DNA from: SAR324 cluster bacterium
GTDB taxonomy: Bacteria; SAR324; NAC60-12
NCBI GenBank assembly: GCA_028281495.1
Contig: JANQJU010000070.1
Coordinates: forward strand, 25,175 to 89,174
Length of the DNA stretch: 64,000 nucleotides
Reading direction: 5' to 3'
A program made the translations under genes and the position numbers. Shown here piece after piece: positions 8,671 through 15,810 of the stretch (position 1 is its first letter; each line of letters begins with the position of its first letter). The notes below the pieces were generated by a model. It did not search any database. It was not told the DNA's origin and worked only from the letters and a program-made list of their open reading frames with translations.

Positions 8671-10062
8671 ATGCTGATCACCTTAATCACTTCAAGCCTT
8701 CATCTATTTCTAAATATTTTATGTGGTTTTGCCGTCCTCAACGGAGTTCATTGGGATCGCAATGCAGAACCTCGATCTTTCACGGAAACCTGTGTTGCCG
8801 CCTTATTGGTGGGAATGCTGATCGAAACTTTAGGAACTTTTGTGGGCATGTTGCTAGGGTTTCCTCACACCTCGATGGCTCTTTCAATCTGGATTATTGG
8901 GCTGGGACTCTTTATCGGACGTGTCCGAGTCATTCGGAATCGAACGAGGTTCCCTCGGTTATGCCGAGTGCACTGGTTCGAGTGGGGACTTGGATTGTTC
9001 ATCATCGAAAAAGTCGGGTTTGGCCTGTGGCAATTGATCGAACGAGGCCTGCTTTACGAAGACGGTTACCTGCATTGGGCACGTATTGGACGTCTTCTCT
9101 ATAGCGGCATCAATTGGTCGCTTGATCCGACAAGCGATCATTTTTTAGGAGATCCGAATGGAAAAATTTACTACCCGTTGCATATTCCAATTTGGCGAGC
9201 CAACGCAGCTTTGTTGAATTCTCAATGGAATGACTTATTGGCAGGGTTTGATTCTATTGTTTATTTCTTATTGATAGTCGCTAGTGTTTGGCTGATGGTG
9301 TTTCGCTTTTCAAGTAATCGAAGATTGGCAGCGATTGCCTCATTGGCAGTGGTTACCTACCCACTCATCGGCTGGCATATGGGGGCAGGGTTTGCCGATT
9401 TACCCGTTGCTAGCTACGGGATCGCCGCTGTTGCTGCATTGCTCCGACGTGAATGGATTCTCGCTGGATTTTTAATCATTGGAACGGCTTGGACCAAAAA
9501 CGATGGACTGGCCTTATTCATTCCCGCTCTGTTGGCAGGATTGGCGGTGCAGCAGGTGTTGGTAGGAACACGTCGAACAGACTGGGGGATACGCATTCGT
9601 GCCTTTGGTGGAATGATTGGAGGCATGCTGCCTTTGTTGCCTTGGTTGTGGATGCGGACTCATTATGAGCTGCGCCTCACTCCAAGTTCCTTTCAGACAT
9701 TTCAACTGTACCCTGAGGCTTTTCCTATGATTTTTCGAGATATGTATTGGGGGACGGAAGCCAGTTGGCATTGGTGGACGATGAGCTTTCTGGTCGTTTT
9801 TCCACTGGTTCGATTTTGGAAGGATTCCGATGGACGCACACTGCTTACTATTTTCTTCGCGTTGCTGGTGGGAGTTGTGACAATTTTTAGTGGCACCGAT
9901 CTCTTTGTATTTTTAGAAAACAAAGCAACTTTTCAGCGAAGCTTGCTTCAGATTGTTCCCATCGGCATTGTGTGTGCGGCTTACGGTGGGTGGCTCATGC
10001 TGGGTGCTAGGTCTCGATTGGGTCCAATCGAGTCTTCGACCAAAAGAGGCGGCATTTCTTGA
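8671..10062 (+). CDS. Polytopic membrane protein, GT-C/GT39-like glycosyltransferase
   Basis: The protein is 463 aa with about ten hydrophobic helices. An acidic loop after the third helix (LLYEDGYLHWARIGRLLYSG) has the position and flavour of the first-loop acidic motif in GT-C glycosyltransferases that use polyprenyl-linked sugars. Other loop sequence (YYPLHIPIWRANAALLNSQW) also fits that group. The protein is shorter than typical GT39 members and lacks a large soluble tail, but the preceding gene could supply one. The start at 8671 lies seven bases after the upstream stop, so translation is probably coupled. Acceptor and sugar are unknown; a lipid-flippase-type role is also possible. Confidence 0.7.
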   Translation: MLITLITSSLHLFLNILCGFAVLNGVHWDRNAEPRSFTETCVAALLVGMLIETLGTFVGMLLGFPHTSMALSIWIIGLGLFIGRVRVIRNRTRFPRLCRVHWFEWGLGLFIIEKVGFGLWQLIERGLLYEDGYLHWARIGRLLYSGINWSLDPTSDHFLGDPNGKIYYPLHIPIWRANAALLNSQWNDLLAGFDSIVYFLLIVASVWLMVFRFSSNRRLAAIASLAVVTYPLIGWHMGAGFADLPVASYGIAAVAALLRREWILAGFLIIGTAWTKNDGLALFIPALLAGLAVQQVLVGTRRTDWGIRIRAFGGMIGGMLPLLPWLWMRTHYELRLTPSSFQTFQLYPEAFPMIFRDMYWGTEASWHWWTMSFLVVFPLVRFWKDSDGRTLLTIFFALLVGVVTIFSGTDLFVFLENKATFQRSLLQIVPIGIVCAAYGGWLMLGARSRLGPIESSTKRGGIS

Positions 10063-10171
10063 AAACGATCTCATGAGGGCAGAAAAACAAGATTGCTCGA
10101 TTCATTTCAGCTTTTTTTTAATGTCGTTTCTGGCAAAGTTGGCGCATTGTTTTCTGTAGTGTTGATGGCAG

Positions 10172-10286
10172 CCCGTTTGATGACAGGACGTGAACCCGTT
10201 TGATAGTAGGGCGTGAACCCGTTTGATAGTAGGGCGTGAACCTGTTTACGGATAGGGTGTGAACCCGTGTGACGGCAAGTGGTTGT
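10172..10286. repeat. Tandem 23-bp repeat, about 4-5 units
   Basis: Units of the form CCCGTTTGATAGTAGGGCG plus TGAA follow each other without spacers at 10172, 10195, 10218, 10241 and 10264. The second and third are identical, the first and fourth are diverged, and the last is partial. They fill most of the 270-base gap between the GT-C-like gene and the CpoB-like gene. Being contiguous, they are not a CRISPR array. Each copy lacks a clear palindrome. Confidence 0.9.
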
Positions 10287-10333
10287 TGATTCAGAAAAAT
10301 TTCAATTCATAAACAATTAAAGGAAATAGGCCT

Positions 10334-11095
10334 ATGTGGAAGAGGTGTTGGATTGTAATCGGCATGGCATTGATCATGGGGGGATGTACCCTCACTCAAG
10401 AAGAAGCAGATGCTCTCAAAACTCAACAAGAAACGCTCAATAAAGAAGTCGAAGCTTTGCAAGATCGCGTGGGAACCATGCAACAAACGTTGCAAGTAAC
10501 CGGTGGTCAGGAAACAGCGGACCAGTCCAATGCTCTATTTGAAGAGCAATTGCGCCTTTCGGAAGAGTTCACCCGGCTTCAAAATCAATTGGATGGCATC
10601 ACCGGTCAATTGGATAACCAGCTTGACATCATTCGCCGCGATACCCAACAAACCATCAGCGAATACAGAGAGGACCAAAAACGGTATCAAACCCTTTTGC
10701 TAGGATTTGTGGCCCTGCAAGGGGGCAACCCAGCTGAAGCCGCGGGGCATTTCGACCCCTTTTTGAAAGATCCGAATTCGGTCATACCACACGACCTACT
10801 ATTGCATTTGCTAGCTGAAAGCTACTTGCAACAAAAATCTTTTGAGGCCGCTATCGTGCAATATCGAACTATTTTCAAAAATTTTAAAAAAAGCCCGTAC
10901 CGCCCCAACGCCTTGTTCTCAATGGGAGTTGCGTTTGGAGCCAGAGGGCAAATTCCTGAACAAAAAGTCATTTTGAGAGATTTCATTCGGATCTATCCAA
11001 AGTCTCCATTAGCCTCTCAAGCCCGAAACATCTTAGACCAATTGAACCCACCCAAACCGGTCAAACCACCCGAAGCATCATCTGTGAGCGAATGA
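10334..11095 (+). CDS. CpoB/YbgF-like lipoprotein with coiled coil and TPR repeats
   Basis: The protein is 253 aa. A short signal peptide ends in a lipobox (ALIMGGC, cysteine at about residue 17), so it is probably lipid-anchored, unlike E. coli CpoB, which is soluble. A coiled coil (about residues 20-110, ALKTQQETLNKEVEALQDRV) is followed by TPR-like helices (SYLQQKSFEAAIVQYRTIFK, then KSPLASQARNILDQL). That order of coiled coil then TPR is the CpoB/YbgF plan; CpoB links peptidoglycan synthesis to the Tol system. The tol-like genes are 5 kb away in this window. AAAGGAAATAGG precedes the ATG. Confidence 0.8.
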   Translation: MWKRCWIVIGMALIMGGCTLTQEEADALKTQQETLNKEVEALQDRVGTMQQTLQVTGGQETADQSNALFEEQLRLSEEFTRLQNQLDGITGQLDNQLDIIRRDTQQTISEYREDQKRYQTLLLGFVALQGGNPAEAAGHFDPFLKDPNSVIPHDLLLHLLAESYLQQKSFEAAIVQYRTIFKNFKKSPYRPNALFSMGVAFGARGQIPEQKVILRDFIRIYPKSPLASQARNILDQLNPPKPVKPPEASSVSE

Positions 11096-11116
11096 GGCGC
11101 AAACTAAGGACGAATT

Positions 11117-11944
11117 ATGATTCCAATACGATTTGCCTACTCCCCATGCCCCAACGATACGTATCTTTTTTATGCATTGGCTCATCAAATCTTTGATACA
11201 GATCCGTTTTCGATACAGATTGAGCATCATGCGATTGATCAACTCAACGCCCTTGCTCAACAGCAAGCGGTCGATGCGACCAAGGTTTCCCTGTTGGCTT
11301 ATGGCAGTGTTCGAGAGCACTATTCCCTGTTATCCTGCGGGGCGGCTTTGGGGAAAGGTTATGGCCCAGTCGTAGTCGTGCACCCAGAAGCAGACAAGAA
11401 TCCTAATAACTGGAAACTGGGGTTGCCTGGGCCTCACACAACCGCTCACTTGTTGTCCCGTTTATGGCAACCTTCACTAGAGGAGGTTTTGTTTTTGCCT
11501 TTCAATGAGATTCTAACACGATTGAAAGCACGGCAATTGGATGCCGGAGTGATCATTCACGAAAGCCGTTTCACCTACAATCAACATGGATTGCTTCTTC
11601 ACACCGATCTCGGAGCTTGGTGGCAGGAAACTCATGATTTGCCATTACCCTTGGGTGTGATTTGTATGGCTCGTCGATTTACTCCCGAACAACGAGAAGC
11701 AATGAATGCTCTGCTTTTGACGAGCCTGGATTACGCACAATCCCACCCAGAAGAACCCCTCGATTATCTCAAAGCCCATGCCCAAGAAACGGACGAATCG
11801 GCCTTACTGCAACATATCGGGTTATACGTGAATGAATACACGGAAGAATTGGGAGAAGACGGACAAGAAGCGATCCGATATTTGCTCCAACAAGCGGAAA
11901 ACTTAGGCTTAGCCCCTACCTCAAACCAGCCCCTATTTTCGTAA
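11117..11944 (+). CDS. mqnD: 1,4-dihydroxy-6-naphthoate synthase (MqnD), menaquinone via futalosine
   Basis: The protein is 275 aa, the usual size. It opens with the family hallmark IRFAYSPCPNDTYLFYALAH and has VDATKVSLLAYGSV and LPGPHTTAHLLSRL, matching the periplasmic-binding-protein-like fold of MqnD, which converts cyclic dehypoxanthine futalosine to 1,4-dihydroxy-6-naphthoate. Its presence implies menaquinone by the futalosine pathway; mqnA, B, C and E are not in the window. AAGGACGAATT precedes the ATG. The gene lies 21 bases after the CpoB-like gene and 7 bases before the TPR membrane protein, so the three probably share a transcript. Confidence 0.92.
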   Translation: MIPIRFAYSPCPNDTYLFYALAHQIFDTDPFSIQIEHHAIDQLNALAQQQAVDATKVSLLAYGSVREHYSLLSCGAALGKGYGPVVVVHPEADKNPNNWKLGLPGPHTTAHLLSRLWQPSLEEVLFLPFNEILTRLKARQLDAGVIIHESRFTYNQHGLLLHTDLGAWWQETHDLPLPLGVICMARRFTPEQREAMNALLLTSLDYAQSHPEEPLDYLKAHAQETDESALLQHIGLYVNEYTEELGEDGQEAIRYLLQQAENLGLAPTSNQPLFS

Positions 11945-11951
11945 AGGAACG

Positions 11952-13688
11952 ATGGGAATCGTTTGGAGAGCAATCTTGATGTGGGTTGTTCTGATTTTGA
12001 TTTATTTCCCGGTTTCTAAAGGGACCTACCTGATTGACGATATTGACTACATTGTCAACGATGCCGTGTTGGAAGACCCTGCCGGAATTTTTCGAATTTG
12101 GCTTAGCCCATTCGAAAATAATGGGGTGTGGCCTTACATTCCTGTCACTCGGACTTCTTTTTGGTTGGAACGACAGCTATGGGGGCTATCTCCCTCAGCC
12201 AGTTTGTGGATCAATGTGGGGTTGCATGGTCTGACCGCCTCCTTGCTTTGGATCGCTTGTTGGATCATACGCATTAAGTATCCTTGGTTGATTGCAATGG
12301 TGTTTTTAGTTCATCCGGTTCATGTGCAATCGGTGGCTTGGGTTATCGAACGAAAAAACACCTTATCGGGACCATTTTTTTTACTGTGTATTATTGGCTA
12401 TCTGATGTTCATACGGACATTTGAGGTTTCGAATCCAGCATCGGCTAAGAAACACAAAGCCCCTTGGAAAGGAGTGTATTTTCTTACCTTGACCTCGGCA
12501 GTTTTAGCGTTTCTCAGCAGTGCCAAGACCGTTATGCTACCGTTGGTATTGGTCGGTTGCCACCTAGCGATGGGAGCACCCTGGAAACGGAAGATGGTTA
12601 TTGCCCTTATCCCTATTTTGCTGTTGGCCGTCGGTGCTGGAATGTTTCGGATCTATGCCGAAGCCAACCTGATGGGAGACTCTGGCTTAGCCTATACTTA
12701 CTCTTTCCAAGAACGGGTTTTGATTGCCACCCAATCTCTGTTCTTTTACTTAGAAAAGCTCGTATTCCCGCATCCGCTGATGTTTACCTACCCTAAGTGG
12801 AATCCATCGGAAGCATCACTATCGGCTTATCTTCCAATCTTCAGCGTGTTTGCCATTGCCGGAATCACCCTATGGAAATTTAACGCATGGGGTAAAAACT
12901 GGTTTTTAGGCCTGGGAGCTTTTTTGCTCCTTCTGTTTCCGATGCTTGGTTTTTTTTATACAGGGTGGTTTCAGTTCTCATTTGTCACCAATCATTGGTT
13001 GTATTTGGCGTCATTTCCCATTGTGGGAATTCTAGTAGGAACGATCCTATGGCTTAGAAGAGAATTGGAGCGATACCGACAATTTTACCTGAAACCGCGT
13101 GTATTCGAGATTTCCCTAATCCTGGCAATACTCAGTTGCTTTACCTACTTGGCACGACAAGAAGTATTGATTTATCAGTCTCCTGAAAGATTGTGGACGA
13201 CAAACCTCCGACACAACCCGGAGGCATGGTTGGCACACCAAGAATTGGGGAAATCTTTTTTAGAGGCAGAAAACTTTTATCAGGCTGCCAATCACTTGAA
13301 TCGTGCCATCGAACTGAATTCCAGAGCACTCGTTGCTTTGAATAACCGGGGCGCCATTCACGTTTATAGAGAACAATGGGATAAGGCGATTGAGGACTAC
13401 AGCCGAGCCGCCGAAATCAATCCGCTGTATGTGCTCCCTTTTCTCAATCGAGGAAACATTCATCTAGAACAACACAACTACTCCCTGGCATTGGAAGATT
13501 TTTCGCATGTGATCCAGGTCTCGCCTTACGAAGTGCGAGCATGGGAACTGCGAGGTGAACTATTCTTTAGAACCGGCACCCCCAAACAAGCTTGTTTGAA
13601 TTGGGGACGTGCTTGCGAGCTGAATTCCTGTGGAAAATGGCAACAGAATCGATGTGAAGCCGTATTGGAGGAACTTCCAGCGGATTGA
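11952..13688 (+). CDS. TMTC-like membrane protein with C-terminal TPR repeats
   Basis: The protein is 578 aa. The N-terminal roughly 400 residues hold ten or more membrane helices with loop motifs of the bacterial DUF1736/TMTC family (YLIDDIDYIVNDAVLEDPAG, then VHPVHVQSVAWVIERKNTLS). In eukaryotes TMTC proteins are O-mannosyltransferases; bacterial members are presumed GT-C glycosyltransferases. The C-terminal roughly 150 residues hold about four TPR units (ALNNRGAIHVYREQWDKAIE, then FLNRGNIHLEQHNYSLALED). AAAGGAACG precedes the ATG. Substrate is unknown; surface-protein glycosylation is a plausible inference. Confidence 0.85.
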   Translation: MGIVWRAILMWVVLILIYFPVSKGTYLIDDIDYIVNDAVLEDPAGIFRIWLSPFENNGVWPYIPVTRTSFWLERQLWGLSPSASLWINVGLHGLTASLLWIACWIIRIKYPWLIAMVFLVHPVHVQSVAWVIERKNTLSGPFFLLCIIGYLMFIRTFEVSNPASAKKHKAPWKGVYFLTLTSAVLAFLSSAKTVMLPLVLVGCHLAMGAPWKRKMVIALIPILLLAVGAGMFRIYAEANLMGDSGLAYTYSFQERVLIATQSLFFYLEKLVFPHPLMFTYPKWNPSEASLSAYLPIFSVFAIAGITLWKFNAWGKNWFLGLGAFLLLLFPMLGFFYTGWFQFSFVTNHWLYLASFPIVGILVGTILWLRRELERYRQFYLKPRVFEISLILAILSCFTYLARQEVLIYQSPERLWTTNLRHNPEAWLAHQELGKSFLEAENFYQAANHLNRAIELNSRALVALNNRGAIHVYREQWDKAIEDYSRAAEINPLYVLPFLNRGNIHLEQHNYSLALEDFSHVIQVSPYEVRAWELRGELFFRTGTPKQACLNWGRACELNSCGKWQQNRCEAVLEELPAD

Positions 13689-13794
13689 CTAGGGATCAAC
13701 CCGCCAAAAGCGAGGCATCAAAAAGTGAGGAGGGAGGAAAGAGTTAAAATAAAAACGTAAGAAACAAACAACTTAGAGAGACAACAGCATAGAA

Positions 13795-13881
13795 TTACGA
13801 TGTGATTGTTTTTTTCAAATACCATCCAAGCAGACCCATCACCCAGCCTGATACGACAACTAACGTAATGATATCTAACAT
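13795..13881 (-). CDS. 28-residue single-span membrane microprotein
   Basis: An ATG at 13881 is preceded by TAAGGAGTTGAAC, a near-ideal ribosome site at ideal distance, and opens a 28-codon frame ending TAA at 13795-13797. The peptide starts MLDIITLVVVSGWVMG, continues LLGWYL and ends KKTITS: a hydrophobic helix long enough to cross the membrane, then two lysines consistent with a cytoplasmic C-terminus. I do not recognise a family. It stands alone in a 467-base gap, convergent with the TMTC-like gene. The strong ribosome site and clean transmembrane composition are the reasons for calling it; the short length is the main doubt. Confidence 0.6.
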   Translation of the reverse strand: MLDIITLVVVSGWVMGLLGWYLKKTITS

Positions 13882-14061
13882 GTTCAACTCCTTATAATGT
13901 TGGTAAAGTAACTTAAGGCAGCTTTCACTGAAAAATTTTGTATCTTTATATCACCATATGAAATTTAGTCAATAATTAAAGAACTATTAGTTTTCAATTA
14001 ACACGTATGATCATTGCTCGAAATTTTCAGCAACGAATGTCAATATACCTGAAACCTGCAA

Positions 14062-14127
14062 CAACACGAGTGATCCTTTGTTACAAAGTGTAACAACACG
14101 AGTGATACTTTGTTACAAAATGTAACA
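14062..14127. promoter_or_regulatory. Duplicated palindromic operator upstream of the thioredoxin-like gene
   Basis: A 32-base unit beginning CAACACGAGTGAT occurs twice in direct succession (14062-14093 and 14094-14125). Each unit carries the perfect inverted repeat TGTTACA-N3-TGTAACA (14079-14095 and 14111-14127). The second palindrome ends 28 bases before the ATG at 14156. Two identical dyads 32 bases (about three helical turns) apart look like a dimeric-repressor or activator operator. The regulator is not identifiable. Confidence 0.75.
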
Positions 14128-14155
14128 GCGTCTCTTTTCGTTAGAGTGAGCTAAT

Positions 14156-14704
14156 ATGTCTCCATCTGCTGTACTTAAGTTCATTAGAAAACGATGGTGG
14201 TCATCCTTGATGCTGGATGCCTGTTTCATCGTGATCGTCATTTATGGCGTGTATTTATGGCAAACGCGCAATTTACTCCCCGATAGCGGAAACATTCCTG
14301 CTCCTGATTTTTCCTTGGCTGGACTGGATGGCAACACCTACCGACTATCCTCAGAACAAGGAAAACCCGTCTTGCTGTATTTTTTTGCACCTTGGTGCAC
14401 GATTTGCCACCTGAGCGTGGACAACTTAGAAGCTTTGCGCCAAGCTCGAACCTCAGATGAATTGCAAATCTTTATCGTGGCTCTCAGTTGGGATCGAGTG
14501 GAGGAAATCGAATCTTTTGTCAAAGATCATGAACTTTCGATTCCAGTGCTTTTAGGTTCTTCCGTTCTCAGTAGGCAATACCGAATTTCAGCATTTCCTA
14601 CTTACTATGTACTTGATTCTCAAGGCATGATCCAACATCGTTCGGTCGGCTATTCGACCGAACTGGGAATGCGTTTTGTGACTGGTTTGCACAATCCAAG
14701 TTAG
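14156..14704 (+). CDS. Membrane-anchored thioredoxin-like protein (TlpA/ResA type)
   Basis: The protein is 182 aa. One N-terminal membrane helix (LMLDACFIVIVIYGVYLWQT) anchors it with the catalytic domain outside. The domain starts APDFSLAGLDGNTYRLSSEQ and carries the redox motif CTIC in FFAPWCTICHLSVDNLEAL; the cis-proline region is ISAFPTYYVLDSQG. TlpA/ResA-type proteins reduce periplasmic disulfides, often for cytochrome maturation, or act as peroxidases. No cytochrome biogenesis genes are adjacent. The upstream duplicated palindrome suggests the gene is tightly regulated. Confidence 0.87.
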   Translation: MSPSAVLKFIRKRWWSSLMLDACFIVIVIYGVYLWQTRNLLPDSGNIPAPDFSLAGLDGNTYRLSSEQGKPVLLYFFAPWCTICHLSVDNLEALRQARTSDELQIFIVALSWDRVEEIESFVKDHELSIPVLLGSSVLSRQYRISAFPTYYVLDSQGMIQHRSVGYSTELGMRFVTGLHNPS

Positions 14705-14723
14705 AGCTTCCTTGTTAGCGTGC

Positions 14724-15467
14724 TTATCGAAGTTGGGCAACAAGGTTGATTCGGCCGTGAATGTGCTCCGCTAGTTCCAAATAGAAGCCGCATTTTTCAA
14801 GCTGGCCCTTCATCCACTCAAAACCGATTCTAAGCTTCCGATAAACGCTTTTTTGTATTTTCCATTCCCCGTCGGTTTGCTGATAAACCAAATCGTGTAC
14901 GTTCACATGATTGGGTTCATACTCTAAAAAGCAACTGAAGATGCGATGCGCATCGGATTTGATGGGGATGAACCGATCCGTGGTTTCTAAAGAAGGGGTC
15001 AGGTCTCGAAAGCTGAGAATGAACCGCCCACCCTCCATCAAAGTGTTAGAGACTTTCTGACACAAGACGACCACCTCTTCGTAAGAAGATAGATGTGTCA
15101 GTGTGTCTCCCATACAAACGACCAACTCAACATTGGACTCACCGTATTCCGACCGACCATGCTGCTCAAATTCAATCAAATCGGCTTGGATGGTGCGGAT
15201 CGATAAATGCCCTCTGTGATTTTCTAATTCCGAAAGGAGGGTCGAGTTGAGGTCAATGGCAAGGACATCAAATCCAAGATTGGCTAAAGCAACGGATTGA
15301 AAACCAGAACCTGCCCCAAGATCAATAGCGTTTTTAGAATGCTTAGGCAAAATTCCGTTCGAAACGAAAAACTCTTCGTTTTCTTGTCTCCGAGGTTCGA
15401 AACCTCCGCTCATCCACGTGTAATGTTTTGCTAGAAGCTGATCATAATGTTCGGTCACCGTTGCCAT
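14724..15467 (-). CDS. SAM-dependent class I methyltransferase
   Basis: The protein is 247 aa. The SAM-binding glycine motif is IDLGAGSGFQSVALANLG (about residues 48-65), followed by the acidic end of strand 2 (VLAIDLNSTLLSELE) and motif VELVVCMGDTLTHL. The C-terminal part (NHVNVHDLVYQQTDGEWKIQ) is typical of small-molecule methyltransferases. GGAAGGAC precedes the ATG at 15467. The methyl acceptor is unknown. It is convergent with the thioredoxin-like gene, 19 bases apart. Confidence 0.85.
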   Translation of the reverse strand: MATVTEHYDQLLAKHYTWMSGGFEPRRQENEEFFVSNGILPKHSKNAIDLGAGSGFQSVALANLGFDVLAIDLNSTLLSELENHRGHLSIRTIQADLIEFEQHGRSEYGESNVELVVCMGDTLTHLSSYEEVVVLCQKVSNTLMEGGRFILSFRDLTPSLETTDRFIPIKSDAHRIFSCFLEYEPNHVNVHDLVYQQTDGEWKIQKSVYRKLRIGFEWMKGQLEKCGFYLELAEHIHGRINLVAQLR

Positions 15468-15810
15468 GTCCTTCCTTTAAAAAGTGAGTGAAACCCTGAT
15501 CGACGTTCAGGGAATTGGGTGAAATTTGGAGAATCAAATTTTAGGCGAATGCTTAGATTTTTGAGAGTAGTAATGTTTTTTGGTCATAAATCACAAAATC
15601 ATAATATTGTGATTTATTATCAAAATCAACATATATCCATATTGTGATTAGCATACAAGCAATAATGTCTTTTCATCAAATTTTGTTCGTTTCCACGGCT
15701 TACTCTTCGTTAGTCTTTGTGATTTTGTTGTTTTTTAAACTAGCTTCCGGAATGCACTTGGGATAAAATTAATATAAACCTAACATTAAATTATAGAACG
15801 TGGAGAGAAC
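15468..15810. promoter_or_regulatory. AT-rich divergent intergenic region with a long inverted repeat
   Basis: This 343-base spacer separates the leftward methyltransferase from the rightward hybrid kinase. It contains a perfect 11-base inverted repeat, ATAAATCACAA (15586-15596) and TTGTGATTTAT (15607-15617), separated by 10 bases, plus a further half site ATTGTGATTA at 15651-15660. The TCACAA/TTGTGA core repeated three times suggests a protein-binding site, or a cruciform in AT-rich DNA. GTGGAGAG precedes the kinase ATG. Confidence 0.65.

Noticed and set aside
10172..10286. CRISPR array from the 23-bp repeats
   Set aside because: The units are contiguous with no unique spacers, and no cas genes are in the window.
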